Shown piece after piece: positions 1 to 8,197 of a stretch of 64,000 bases of DNA. Position 1 is the stretch's first letter. Each line of letters starts with the position of its first letter. Below the pieces are notes generated by a model. That model had not been told where the DNA came from. It searched no databases and saw nothing but the letters and a program-made list of their open reading frames with translations. This stretch comes from an uncultured Clostridia bacterium (GTDB lineage Bacteria > Bacillota > Clostridia > TANB77 > CAG-508). The position numbers and the translations under genes were made by a program. The stretch covers positions 124,001 through 188,000 of the forward strand of contig CAOKHH010000002.1 in NCBI GenBank assembly GCA_948468225.1, written 5' to 3'.

Positions 1-436
1 AACAATTTCAGGAATTACAGATATATTAGATGGATTTATCGCTAGAAAATTTAATTTTATTACAGATTTTGGAAGGCTTGTAGATCCTCTTGCCGATAAA
101 TGCACACAAATATCTGTTCTAGTAGTTTTAAGTGTTAAAAATATAATTCCTCTTTGGATTATAATTATTGTATTAACAAAAGAATTATTATGTATTATTG
201 GAGCAACATTTGTATTATGTGAAAAAAACTTGTTACTTCTAGTAAATGGTTTCGGAAAACTTGCAACAGTTATCTTTTATTTAGCAATAATATCTTCAAT
301 GATGATAAGGCAATTCAATTTAAATTATAACTTCGACTTATACCTTTATTATCTAGGTGTTGTGCTTACAGTATTTTCTTTTATAATGTATGTAAGATTA
401 TATTTAACACATAAATTTATTCCAAGAAGTAATTAA
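1..436 (+). CDS. pgsA: CDP-alcohol phosphatidyltransferase, C-terminal part (PgsA-like)
   Basis: The gene enters from the left edge in the frame beginning at base 2, and 144 residues are visible. The CDP-alcohol phosphotransferase signature D-x2-D-G-x2-A-R-x8-G-x3-D-x3-D is seen near the start of the fragment (DILDGFIAR, then FGRLVDPLADK). The rest is hydrophobic, with three or four membrane segments ending in a basic tail. Family members transfer a phosphatidyl group from CDP-diacylglycerol to an alcohol at the inner membrane. The TDFG..DPLADK form suggests the glycerol-3-phosphate enzyme PgsA, but another CDP-alcohol enzyme is possible because the N-terminus is missing. It is one of only four plus-strand genes here and converges on the first LRR gene at a shared hairpin. 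Confidence 0.8.
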   Translation, partial: TISGITDILDGFIARKFNFITDFGRLVDPLADKCTQISVLVVLSVKNIIPLWIIIIVLTKELLCIIGATFVLCEKNLLLLVNGFGKLATVIFYLAIISSMMIRQFNLNYNFDLYLYYLGVVLTVFSFIMYVRLYLTHKFIPRSN

Positions 437-440
437 AAAA

Positions 441-463
441 GCCACGGGATTCCCCCGTGGCTT
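441..463 (-). terminator. Intrinsic terminator of the first LRR gene
   Basis: GCCACGGG pairs with CCCGTGGC around a short loop, and on the minus strand this is followed by six T. It sits just after the LRR gene stop and may also end the convergent plus-strand gene. Confidence 0.85.
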
Positions 464-472
464 AATTGCAAA

Positions 473-970
473 TTAAGAATCATAGTAGCGTATCCGGTCG
501 TAGTTGCCGTGAAAAGCCTCATAATCAATAACAGTATCTCTTGAAACTCTTATAAAGTGTTTCATCTTAGGACATCCATTAAATGCTTTTGCAGCTATTC
601 TCTTAACGCTGGTTGGAATTTTTACATTGCTCAGTTTTTCACATCCCTCAAATGCACAAATTCCTATCCGCCAAGTGCCTTCTGGAATTATTGCTTTAAG
701 AAGTTTTTTGCATCCACTAAACGCAAAATCTTCTATTGTATAAATGCCTTTTGGAATTGTTACATTTAAAAGGCATTTAAAACCATAAAATGCCCATCTG
801 TCGATTTTAGTAATCCCCATTGGAACAACTACTGTAACTACATTTACTCGTTCTTCTATATCGAATATGTCGTTCGTAATTGCAGTAGTATCTTTTGGAA
901 GCGTTTTACTCCCTTTTGCTTCCACGCCATTTTCATTGATGTATGTGTACCTGATTTTTAACCCTGCCAT
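473..970 (-). CDS. Small BspA-type leucine-rich repeat protein (LRR_5)
   Basis: The protein has 165 residues and no signal peptide or membrane segment. From about residue 45 it carries four to five repeats of roughly 23 residues of the form I-P-x2-V/I-x2-I-x2-x-A-F-x-G-C-x3-L, the LRR_5 (BspA/Treponema pallidum) type. The ATG at 970 is chosen because AAAGGAGGAG lies 7 bases before it; the open frame extends 20 codons further up without a ribosome site. LRR_5 repeats usually serve protein binding, but the partner here is unknown. It is monocistronic, with its own promoter and terminator. Base composition is richer in GC than its neighbours, and CGG is used twice as a sense codon. It is a paralogue of the gene at 2412-2945. 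Confidence 0.75.
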   Translation of the reverse strand: MAGLKIRYTYINENGVEAKGSKTLPKDTTAITNDIFDIEERVNVVTVVVPMGITKIDRWAFYGFKCLLNVTIPKGIYTIEDFAFSGCKKLLKAIIPEGTWRIGICAFEGCEKLSNVKIPTSVKRIAAKAFNGCPKMKHFIRVSRDTVIDYEAFHGNYDRIRYYDS

Positions 971-1087
971 AATTCTCCTCCTTTCAAAAACGAAACATAG
1001 CAGTTGTCCAAAGTCCTCTTGTGTCAACATTTGCTTTCCTCCACCTTTAAAAGGAAATTTTGCAAATATTAAATTTTGACTTGTATA

Positions 1088-1115
1088 TTATATACTATTT
1101 TTATGATTATGTCAA
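1088..1115 (-). promoter_or_regulatory. Sigma-A promoter of the first LRR gene
   Basis: TTGACA at 1115-1110 and TATAAT at 1093-1088, both perfect consensus, with a 16-base spacer. The leader shares an ATTTGCAAAATTT stretch with the leader of the second LRR gene. Confidence 0.8.
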
Positions 1116-1116
1116 C

Positions 1117-1142
1117 GAACAACGTTGTTCTAATTCCCTACA
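1117..1142 (-). repeat. Interspersed palindrome, TGTAGGG family
   Basis: GAACAACGTTGTTC followed by CCCTACA on plus. Its TAG is the stop codon of nifS in the shifted frame, and the element directly abuts the LRR promoter -35 box. Confidence 0.7.
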
Positions 1143-2281
1143 TTTTTCTTAATTTTCCTACAATTTCTACCAAACTATCTACTAAATAATCTATATCTTC
1201 TTTTGTGTTTTCATCTCCAAATGTAGTTCTAAGTGCTCCTTTTGCAATCTCGTGTGGCAAACCTATTGCCATTAATACATGTGATGGATTAAGTGAGCCT
1301 GTGCTACATGCAGAACCGCTAGATGCACATATTCCCTTTGCATCTAAGTTTAATAATAACGCTTCTCCGGTCTATTCCTTTAAATGAAATATTTGCATTT
1401 CCTGGTAATCTAGTTTTTCTATCTCCATTTAATTTTACTTCTGGTATTCGCTCTTCTACCTGTGAAATATAATAATCTCTTAAACTAGTTAATTTTTCAT
1501 TATACTTATCGAAATTTTTATATGCTAATTCAATTGCCTTACCTAATCCTACAATTCCTGCAACATTTTCAGTTCCTGATCTTTTATCTTTTTCTTGATG
1601 TCCTCCATCTTGTATCTTTTTTAAATCTATTCCATCTCGTACATATAATGCTCCTACACCTTTTGGTCCATAAAATTTATGTGCAGACATAGATAGCAAA
1701 TCTATTCCCATTTCCTGTACGTTTATTCTTGAATTACCAACCGCTTGAACCGCATCCGTATGAAAATATATGTTCTTAAGTTTTGCAATCTCCCCTATCT
1801 CCTTTATAGGCTGTATAGTTCCTATTTCATTATTTGCAAACATTATACTTATTAAAATAGTTTTATCTGTTATTGAACTTTTTAGTTCATTTATGTTTAT
1901 AAATCCATTTTCATCTACATTTAAATATGTTACAACAAATCCTTCTTTTTCTAAACTTTTACAAGTATTTAATATTGCATGATGTTCAATTTTAGTGGTT
2001 ATTATATGATTACCCTTGTGCAAATTTTCAAAAGCCACTCCTTTTAAGGCAAGATTGTCACTTTCGCTTCCACACCCCGTAAAATACACTTCTCTAGGAT
2101 GACAATTTAAAACCTCAGATACTTGCATTCTTGCATTATCTATTGCCCTTTTAGATTGTCTACCTAAACTATATATAGATGATGCATTACCATAATTTAT
2201 AGAAAAATATGGTAACATCTCTTTTAAAACTTCTTCTTTAACTGCTGTTGTTGCAGCATGATCAAAATATCGTACAAACAT
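1138..2281 (-). CDS. nifS: Cysteine desulfurase, NifS/IscS family, interrupted by a +1 shift at CGG
   Basis: A PLP enzyme that removes sulfur from cysteine for Fe-S clusters and thiolated tRNA. The first part shows DHAATT, the PLP histidine region HTDAVQAVG and the PLP lysine in SAHKFYGPKG. The zero frame runs to 1319, but after residue 304 it turns into unrelated residues. Dropping one base at the CGG codon 1369-1367 restores GIDGEALLLNLD, then ASSGSACSTGS with the catalytic cysteine, and a normal C-terminus ending at 1138, giving 380 residues. The zero-frame product would lack the catalytic loop and be inactive. The stop codon comes from a palindromic repeat. Family assignment is firm; nifS rather than iscS is a naming choice, as no iscU partner is seen here. 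Confidence 0.88.
1367..1369 (-). other. +1 frameshift site, CGG A, in nifS
   Basis: Zero frame reads GAC CGG AGA; +1 reads GAC (C) GGA GAA. The shift lies just before the active-site cysteine loop, at a glycine common in the family (IDGE). Confidence 0.85.
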
Positions 2282-2360
2282 TTTTCACATTCCTTTCTTA
2301 TATATTTTATGCATTATATCGAATTTTAGTAATACAAACTTTCTTATTGCACAAGAAAAA

Positions 2361-2380
2361 GTGCGGGAACTTTCCCGCAC
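2361..2380 (-). terminator. Intrinsic terminator of the second LRR gene
   Basis: GTGCGGGAA pairs perfectly with TTCCCGCAC, followed on minus by TTTTTC. Confidence 0.85.
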
Positions 2381-2411
2381 CAAATTTGCAAAATAAAATT
2401 ATTTTCAATCG

Positions 2412-2945
2412 TCATCTAACAATAAGAACACCTATTCTTTGGAGCTGTTCTTTCGTCAAAGGACAATTCTCAAATGAGTCTGTATCAACAGAAGCATAAA
2501 AACCTTTAGGGACTTCAACACTTTTGAGTGAATAGCAATCCTTGAAGGCTTTAGGTCCAATCCTAATAATGGACTGAGGCAAGCATATTTCCTTCAAGCC
2601 TTCACAACCTAAAAAGGCTTCTTGCCCAATGACCTTAAGATTTGGGGACAACTTTACTTTCCTTAAATTTACGCATCCTGAAAACGCATTTCCTTGGATT
2701 TTTTCTGCACTATCTGGGAGCTTTATTTCTGTTAAAGATTCATGTGCAAAAAACAGAGTTTCGCCAATAACTTCGATTCCTTCCGGAATTTCAATTCGCA
2801 AATCTACAAAAGCATCAAGATTTTGCCAATTTTCGTTACGCACAAGTTCGAAGCTAAGCTCTTTTGTGTGATCAGGAATAGGAAGTTCGTACTTTATTCT
2901 TATTCCCTTCCGGTCTGCTCCCCTGCACTGGATACTCATCGCCAT
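2412..2945 (-). CDS. Small BspA-type leucine-rich repeat protein (LRR_5), paralogue
   Basis: 177 residues. The ATG at 2945 is chosen for AGGAGG 9 bases upstream; a TTG two codons earlier is possible. After about 50 residues come four LRR_5 repeats (for example NAFSGCVNLRKVKL, EAFLGCEGLKEICL, KAFKDCYSLKSVEV). There is no export signal. Together with the LRR gene at 473-970 it flanks nifS, and the two share promoter layout and leader sequence, so a duplication is likely. It contains a CGG arginine codon (ADRKG) and is richer in GC than the core genes. A role in protein binding is inferred from the fold only. Confidence 0.75.
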   Translation of the reverse strand: MAMSIQCRGADRKGIRIKYELPIPDHTKELSFELVRNENWQNLDAFVDLRIEIPEGIEVIGETLFFAHESLTEIKLPDSAEKIQGNAFSGCVNLRKVKLSPNLKVIGQEAFLGCEGLKEICLPQSIIRIGPKAFKDCYSLKSVEVPKGFYASVDTDSFENCPLTKEQLQRIGVLIVR

Positions 2946-2992
2946 AATCAAGTTCCTCCTCGTCTAACGACAAAACTTATATTTTCCCCATG

Positions 2993-3015
2993 TAATTAGA
3001 GCCTATCTCTAATTA
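2993..3015 (-). promoter_or_regulatory. 5' leader stem-loop of the second LRR gene
   Basis: TAATTAGAG and CTCTAATTA form a perfect 9-bp stem with a 5-base loop close to the predicted transcript start. It is possibly a 5' stabiliser. Confidence 0.55.
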
Positions 3016-3058
3016 TACAAAAAAGAAAATTTTGCAAATATAATTTTTTTGCATATCG

Positions 3059-3087
3059 ATTATACAATATTTTACAAATTATGTCAA
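3059..3087 (-). promoter_or_regulatory. Sigma-A promoter of the second LRR gene
   Basis: TTGACA at 3087-3082 and TATAAT at 3064-3059 with a 17-base spacer; a perfect consensus. Confidence 0.82.
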
Positions 3088-3097
3088 TTATGCTAAA

Positions 3098-3122
3098 GGA
3101 CGACCAATGGTCGCCCTTACAA
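3098..3122 (-). repeat. Interspersed palindrome, TGTAGGG family
   Basis: GGACGACC/GGTCGCCC stem ending in CTTACA, a one-base variant of the usual end. Located upstream of the second LRR promoter and after uppP. Confidence 0.65.
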
Positions 3123-3165
3123 TATTTATGTAATTAAAAATGCCTCTAAGATTATGTAATAACAA

Positions 3166-3957
3166 TTAGAAAAATACAATTCCTAAAACAACAATTCCTA
3201 CTATTACTCTATATAGTGCAAATAGTTTGAAACTTCCCTTTTTTAAATATTCTAATAAAAACTTTATTACTACTAATCCAACTAAGAAACTTACTAATAC
3301 TCCTAAGAAAAACTCAAATGAAAAAACAAATTCTTTAAATTTTAGTAAAGTTGCTCCTAGAACTATTGGCGCAGATAACATAAAAGAAAATTTTGCTGTA
3401 GATTCTCTGTCCACTCCCATAGCTCTTCCAGTAGTCATTGTTATACCTGAACGAGAAACTCCTGGTATAAATGCTAGCGCTTGAGAAAATCCGATTATAA
3501 ATGTTTGTTTTAATGTAAGTTTTTCATAATTTGTATTTGATTTTGATTTTTTATCTACTAAATATAAAATTATTCCCATTACTATTAAAGCTATCGCTAT
3601 TACTACTGGATTTTCTGAAAAACTTTCTTTATATTGCTCTGAAAAATGATCTAATATAAATCCTATTATTCCACCTGGAATTGTTGCAATTACTATATAC
3701 CAAAACATTGTACCATTTCTATTTTTTTCTTTTTTAACTACTGATTTGTAACCACCCTTTATTAGTTCTATCCAGTCTTTAAAGAAAAATAATCCTATTG
3801 CAAGTAATGTACCAAAATGTAAAGCCACATCAAAAGATTCTGGAATAGTCCAATTAAATATCCAAGGAATTAAAAATAAGTGAGCAGAACTTGAAATTGG
3901 TAATAATTCTGTAAGTCCTTGAATTGCACCTAATGCTATTGCTTGAATTGCTGTCAT
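3166..3957 (-). CDS. uppP: Undecaprenyl-diphosphatase UppP (BacA)
   Basis: 263 residues, the usual length, almost entirely membrane segments. It carries the two family signatures: GLTELLPISSSAH near residue 15 with the catalytic Glu and Ser-rich stretch, and PGVSRSGITMTTGRAMG near residue 165. UppP removes a phosphate from C55-PP at the outer face of the membrane, returning carrier lipid for cell-wall synthesis and giving bacitracin tolerance. The start is supported by AGAGGAG upstream. It stands alone, with palindromic repeats on both sides. The window also holds two DUF368 genes and a VTT/DedA-like gene, families linked to C55-P transport, so several steps of carrier recycling are coded here. 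Confidence 0.95.
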   Translation of the reverse strand: MTAIQAIALGAIQGLTELLPISSSAHLFLIPWIFNWTIPESFDVALHFGTLLAIGLFFFKDWIELIKGGYKSVVKKEKNRNGTMFWYIVIATIPGGIIGFILDHFSEQYKESFSENPVVIAIALIVMGIILYLVDKKSKSNTNYEKLTLKQTFIIGFSQALAFIPGVSRSGITMTTGRAMGVDRESTAKFSFMLSAPIVLGATLLKFKEFVFSFEFFLGVLVSFLVGLVVIKFLLEYLKKGSFKLFALYRVIVGIVVLGIVFF

Positions 3958-3995
3958 TTTTGTTTTCTCCTCTCTGGTATTTCTCTGTAGTTACA

Positions 3996-4023
3996 CGGAC
4001 GAGCTTTTGCTCGCCCCCCTACA
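3996..4023 (-). repeat. Interspersed palindrome, TGTAGGG family
   Basis: GGACGAGC, loop TTTT, GCTCGCC, then CCCCTACA. Lies between dpaA and uppP, 1 base after the dpaA stop codon. Confidence 0.75.
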
Positions 4024-4024
4024 A

Positions 4025-4897
4025 TTATTTAATTTCTTTAAATATGTTATAAATTGTTTCTTTAATAAATTCTGCAGATGTCGTCGGAGCTACTTTACCA
4101 GGCAAAGCCAATGCCCAAATTGTTTTTATTCCTTTTTGTCTTGCAGCATCTCTATCAACTCCACCAGGATTTGATGCTATATCTATTATTAAACAATCTT
4201 GTTTTACTTTGTCTAATCTATCACCATTTAATATTATAGATGGTATTGTATTTATTATAATATCATAATTTCCTATATTTTCGTCTAACACATTTAAATG
4301 AACAGGATTATAACCATATGCCTTAATCCAAGCTATGTCTGCTTCCTTTCTGGCCTCGCAAGATACTCTTGCTCCTATTCCATTTAACATTTTAGATAAT
4401 ATTTTTCCAACTCTTCCAAAACCTAATACTAAAACATTACTTCCATGAATTGTTGAAAGAGTTTCTTGCATTGCAATTTGAATTGCACCTTCTGCTGTTG
4501 AAATTGTATTTAATACAGTTAACTCTTCTCGTGTCATTATATCTATAATATCTATATTTTTTCCGTCTGCCAATGCCATTACTTCTTCAGATATACTTCC
4601 TGCAATAAATTTCTTACCATCAAGTTTAACGAGTAAATCTTCAATAGTTATATTTTCTTTACTAAAAGGTGTGTTTATTTCTACTTTATTACTTGATAAT
4701 GGTATTGGTCCAATAACAATATCGCTTGAAGCTATTGCATCTACTATTGTTTTAGTTTGTATTACACCTTTACATTGGTTTAAACTTTCTGCTTCTTCTA
4801 ACGCATAAGTATATACTGTATAGCCATCATTAACTAATATTTCAACTAACTTTACTATTCTTAAGTCTCCACCTATAATACATAAATTTTTATTCAT
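4025..4897 (-). CDS. dpaA: Dipicolinate synthase subunit A
   Basis: 290 residues with two Rossmann-type parts: an N-terminal GGDLR region and a central NAD(P)-binding loop VLGFGRVGK near residue 155. DpaA/SpoVFA with DpaB makes dipicolinate from dihydrodipicolinate in the mother cell, the compound stored in spores. The C-terminal LALPGKVAPTTSAEF stretch is typical of the family. The ribosome site is GGGAGG. The partner gene dpaB is not next to it, which is unusual because the two are normally an operon; it may lie elsewhere. The gene is the only direct hint of sporulation in the window. Confidence 0.85.
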   Translation of the reverse strand: MNKNLCIIGGDLRIVKLVEILVNDGYTVYTYALEEAESLNQCKGVIQTKTIVDAIASSDIVIGPIPLSSNKVEINTPFSKENITIEDLLVKLDGKKFIAGSISEEVMALADGKNIDIIDIMTREELTVLNTISTAEGAIQIAMQETLSTIHGSNVLVLGFGRVGKILSKMLNGIGARVSCEARKEADIAWIKAYGYNPVHLNVLDENIGNYDIIINTIPSIILNGDRLDKVKQDCLIIDIASNPGGVDRDAARQKGIKTIWALALPGKVAPTTSAEFIKETIYNIFKEIK

Positions 4898-4923
4898 AAA
4901 AACCTCCCTATAAAATTATTCAC

Positions 4924-4950
4924 GGAACGATGAGAGCATCGTTCCCTACA
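4924..4950 (-). repeat. Interspersed palindrome, TGTAGGG family
   Basis: GGAACGATG / CATCGTTCC stem followed by CTACA, between the TPR gene and dpaA. Confidence 0.75.
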
Positions 4951-4980
4951 TAAGTATTTCCACAAAAGGTGCCTATGCAA

Positions 4981-6204
4981 TTAAATGTCCCTTTGTTTTT
5001 CTTGCATTTCAGTTTCTACTTCTAATTCTTGTATTTTATCTTTTTCTAATAAACTACGCTTTACTTCATTTACATTTAAACTTTTAGTTAATTCATAGGT
5101 TTCATCTAAATGTTCTATTACCATCGCTTCTTTTTCTGTAAGTTTAATATCTTTTTTTGTTTCTTCTAATACATTTATTGGTAAATTTATATATTGTCTT
5201 ACTATTAAAAATATCGGTTCATCTTTTATTATATTTACATATTTTCCATCTAATTCTATTGCTTTATTTGCGAACGTGATTGCTTTATCTTTTTCTCCAT
5301 TTATCATATATATTTTTGCTAATTCATAATATGCATCTGCTTCTAAATCTCCCATTAAAGATTTTGCAAAATATTCCTCTGCAGATTCAATATCTCTATA
5401 TAACATAGAAATCTTTCCTAAGCAATAATACCCATTATATATCTCATGATTTATTTCTGCAGCCTTATCATAGTACTCTTTTGCAGATTGAAAATCGTTT
5501 AACATGGTATAAACTAATCCTAAATTATAATATAAATCGTAACTATTTGGATTATATTTTAACGCGGCCGAATATACACTAACAGCCTCTTTATATCTCT
5601 GCTCATTACACAATATATCTCCTAAAAGATTTGTTGCATTTAAATCTTCTGGCTTTTTAGATAATAAATTTTTTAAAACTTCTGTTGCTTCATCTGGTCT
5701 TTTTAAATCATTTAAAAGAAATGCAAGTTTGTATTCTATATCATATTCATCGTTTTTTAGTTCTATTACTTTAATATACTCATCAATGGCTTTCCTAACG
5801 CCACCTTCTTTTTCATAAATTTCTGCTAACATTATATGTGCATCACAATTATTAGGATATTTAGTTACTAAATTTATAAGTCTATCTTTAGCCTTTTTTG
5901 TATTTCCTAAAGATAAAAGCATTTTACTTATCCATAAATTTAAAGAGTTTGAAATATTTATACCTTTTTTCTCCAACACAATTACTAAGATGGGCAAAAT
6001 AATTGCAAATAAATACATTACTATTTTTATAAATGCACCTTCCCAAATGTTAAATAGTATTGATATAAAGTTTATTGCAATTCCTATTGCTTCTATAGCT
6101 AATATTGTAATATATGTTGTATCATTCTTTTTTACTAATTTTAACAAAAAAATATTTATAAATAAAGAAAAAGCTATTACATTAAATAATATTTTTTCTA
6201 TCAT
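4981..6204 (-). CDS. Membrane-anchored tetratricopeptide repeat protein
   Basis: 407 residues. Three hydrophobic segments fill the first 85 residues, followed by about eight TPR units (ALKYNPNSYDLYYNLGLVY and similar helices, 34-residue period) and a charged C-terminal tail. Such proteins act as scaffolds at the membrane; the partner cannot be told from the sequence. It lies 40 bases from ppa and upstream of dpaA on the same strand and may be co-transcribed with them. A ribosome site (GAAAGGA) lies a little far upstream of the ATG. Confidence 0.8.
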   Translation of the reverse strand: MIEKILFNVIAFSLFINIFLLKLVKKNDTTYITILAIEAIGIAINFISILFNIWEGAFIKIVMYLFAIILPILVIVLEKKGINISNSLNLWISKMLLSLGNTKKAKDRLINLVTKYPNNCDAHIMLAEIYEKEGGVRKAIDEYIKVIELKNDEYDIEYKLAFLLNDLKRPDEATEVLKNLLSKKPEDLNATNLLGDILCNEQRYKEAVSVYSAALKYNPNSYDLYYNLGLVYTMLNDFQSAKEYYDKAAEINHEIYNGYYCLGKISMLYRDIESAEEYFAKSLMGDLEADAYYELAKIYMINGEKDKAITFANKAIELDGKYVNIIKDEPIFLIVRQYINLPINVLEETKKDIKLTEKEAMVIEHLDETYELTKSLNVNEVKRSLLEKDKIQELEVETEMQEKQRDI

Positions 6205-6242
6205 TCTAACTTTAATTCCTTTCTAATACAAAAAATAATATA

Positions 6243-6773
6243 TTATTTTCCAAATTTCTCTTTATATTTTTCTATACATTCTTCTATTATTCTTTCTGCA
6301 TCTTCTCTACCTAATATTTTTTCTACCATTGTTTGTTTTCCTTCTAATTGCTTGTACACCTCGAAGAAATGCATTATTTCTGCTGATATATGGTTTGGTA
6401 TTTCTGTAACATCATTATAGCAATTTAAAAATGGATCTTTCTTTGCTACAGCTATAATCTTTTCGTCATGTTCTCCTCCATCTATCATCTTTATAACTCC
6501 AATTGGATAACATTCAACTAATGCTAATGATTCTATATTTTCTTGACATAAAACAAGCACATCCAATGGATCGTGATCATCTGCGTAGGTTCTTGGAATA
6601 AATCCATAATTTGCAGGATAATGAGTTGCTGTATATAGTACTCTATCTAATTTTAACATACCTGTTTCTTTATCTAATTCATATTTATTTTTTCCGCCTT
6701 TTGTTATTTCTATTACAGCCACAAAATCATCCTTTTGTACCCTATCTTCTCTTATATCATGCCAAATATTCAT
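6243..6773 (-). CDS. ppa: Inorganic pyrophosphatase, family I
   Basis: 176 residues, normal for the soluble Mg-dependent family I enzyme that hydrolyses pyrophosphate. The signature D-D-H-D-P-L-D-V-L is present near residue 65, following YPANYGFIPRTYA. AAGGAGG lies upstream of the ATG at 6773. An AT-rich palindrome overlaps its stop codon but has no clear GC stem. Confidence 0.95.
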   Translation of the reverse strand: MNIWHDIREDRVQKDDFVAVIEITKGGKNKYELDKETGMLKLDRVLYTATHYPANYGFIPRTYADDHDPLDVLVLCQENIESLALVECYPIGVIKMIDGGEHDEKIIAVAKKDPFLNCYNDVTEIPNHISAEIMHFFEVYKQLEGKQTMVEKILGREDAERIIEECIEKYKEKFGK

Positions 6774-6849
6774 TGTACATTCCTCCTTAAAATCATTAGA
6801 TATATTTTATTCCAAAATTCATCAAAAGTCTATACTTTATATAAAAAAA

Positions 6850-6867
6850 GTCCACATTTATGTGAAC
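6850..6867 (-). terminator. Intrinsic terminator after the 6897 gene
   Basis: GTTCACAT/ATGTGGAC stem followed on minus by seven T. Confidence 0.75.
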
Positions 6868-6896
6868 CTTTTTGCTATTTTCCTAAAAATTTATCT

Positions 6897-7232
6897 TTAC
6901 CGTCTTTTATTTGGTCTATTACTTAATGTATTATCTATTTTTATACTTCCAACATTATTTCGAATATTGTTTCGAAATTCTTGAGCTCTTAATCGTCTAT
7001 TAAATTCGACATCTCTTTTCTCTTTTAGAGCCTTTTTATATGTAGCCATTGCTTTTTCTCTAGGCTCACTATCTTTTGGTAAATCTATCTTATCTATTGT
7101 CGTTATTTGTATTTGTGGCCTAACAATTCCAAGTATTTGATTTTTTGCTACTTCTAATCTTGTTTCATCTTGTGTATTGCTTGCATTTTCAGAAGTGCTA
7201 TTTATTGCATCTATAACAATATTTATATCCAT
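6897..7232 (-). CDS. Hypothetical protein, 111 residues, possible +1 extension
   Basis: I do not recognise this protein. It is hydrophilic and basic toward the C-terminus, with a likely helical region KKALKEKRDVEFNRRLRAQEF and no membrane segment. The last zero-frame codon before TAA is CGG (6902-6900). A +1 step there, as in the other CGG sites of this window, would read GGT and add eight residues (KDKFLGK region) to a TAG at 6875, still before the terminator. Which end is used cannot be decided from sequence alone. It sits 67 bases after the gene at 7300-8079 but is separated from it by a terminator-like hairpin. Confidence 0.6.
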   Translation of the reverse strand: MDINIVIDAINSTSENASNTQDETRLEVAKNQILGIVRPQIQITTIDKIDLPKDSEPREKAMATYKKALKEKRDVEFNRRLRAQEFRNNIRNNVGSIKIDNTLSNRPNKRR

Positions 7233-7270
7233 TTTATTTTTCCTTTCACTAAAAATTTATAAATATAAAA

Positions 7271-7290
7271 GGTTTACTAAACAGTAAGCC
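7271..7290 (-). terminator. Intrinsic terminator after the 7300 gene
   Basis: GGCTTACT, loop GTTT, AGTAAACC, then TTTTAT on minus. The stem contains one G-T pair. Confidence 0.65.
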
Positions 7291-7299
7291 CTTATATTA

Positions 7300-8079
7300 T
7301 TATCTAGATTTAATTGCCAATTCTCTTATAACTTTGTCCTTTCTTCTATCTACATCTCTTATATCAATTTGTGGTACAGACTTTTGAACACTTTCTCTAT
7401 ATTGTGCAGCTTTATCTACTTTGGGTTGAACACTTACAGCACTTACATTTTCTTGTTTCTTTTCCTCTGTTTTAAAGAAATTCTTTATTTTATTTTTAAA
7501 TTTACTCCAAAAAGATATCTTTTCTGTTGGTTTTATTAAACTTGTATTATTTTCTATTCCATCAAAACCAATATCTTTTTTAGCTTTTTTATTATTACTA
7601 TAATTGCTTTTGTAACCTCTCGAATCTTTACTTGTATCTTCGAAACTTTTATATAATGGATTAACATAGCTTAAATCTCTTCTATATTGTTCATAAGAAG
7701 TTGTATATGAACTAATTGTTCTTTTCTTATTTGTAGTTGTAGATAATTCTTCTATTGGTTTTCTTTCTACTCTTGATCTAGCTGCTAATCCACTATTTGT
7801 CATCATCATAGTCAATTCACGATTATATTCATTATTTTTTAATGGTGCAGCTTCTAATTGACTTGTTAACTTCTCTCCAGCTTTTTCAATTAGCGATTTA
7901 AATTTGTTATCATCTCTATTCTTAGCTACACGTCTAGCTTCTATTGCAGTATCTAAAACTTTTTTATATTCTAAAGAGTCCACACTAGCTTTTCCATATT
8001 TTCTATTATTATAATATGAATTTCCTCTTGAATTATTGTTTGACCTTGAAGTATTAGATATACCAGATATTCTTTCCAT
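7300..8079 (-). CDS. Hypothetical protein, Ser/Asn/Lys-rich
   Basis: 259 residues and not recognised. The N-terminal 25 residues are low-complexity Ser/Asn/Arg/Tyr and probably disordered. A helical Ala/Lys/Arg-rich part follows (DTAIEARRVAKNRD), then a long charged linker, a short amphipathic basic segment near residue 195 (FWSKFKNKIKNFF) that could touch a membrane, and a basic end. AAGGAG lies upstream of the ATG. It resembles its neighbour at 6897 in composition, which suggests a related function, but this is only a guess. Confidence 0.6.
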   Translation of the reverse strand: MERISGISNTSRSNNNSRGNSYYNNRKYGKASVDSLEYKKVLDTAIEARRVAKNRDDNKFKSLIEKAGEKLTSQLEAAPLKNNEYNRELTMMMTNSGLAARSRVERKPIEELSTTTNKKRTISSYTTSYEQYRRDLSYVNPLYKSFEDTSKDSRGYKSNYSNNKKAKKDIGFDGIENNTSLIKPTEKISFWSKFKNKIKNFFKTEEKKQENVSAVSVQPKVDKAAQYRESVQKSVPQIDIRDVDRRKDKVIRELAIKSR

Positions 8080-8152
8080 ATCTCCAACTCCTTTTTACAT
8101 ATACTATTATAGCACTGTTTTCCTAATTATGTCAAGTATTGCAGGGTAAAAA

Positions 8153-8180
8153 AGAACAGACTTAAGAGTCTGCTCTCACA
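8153..8180 (-). repeat. Degenerate palindrome of the TGTAGGG family
   Basis: GAACAGACTT / AAGTCTGCTC stem (read AAGAGTCTGCTC on plus) ending in TCACA instead of CTACA. It follows the uracil permease gene by 18 bases. Confidence 0.45.
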
Positions 8181-8197
8181 ATATTTTATATTACACA

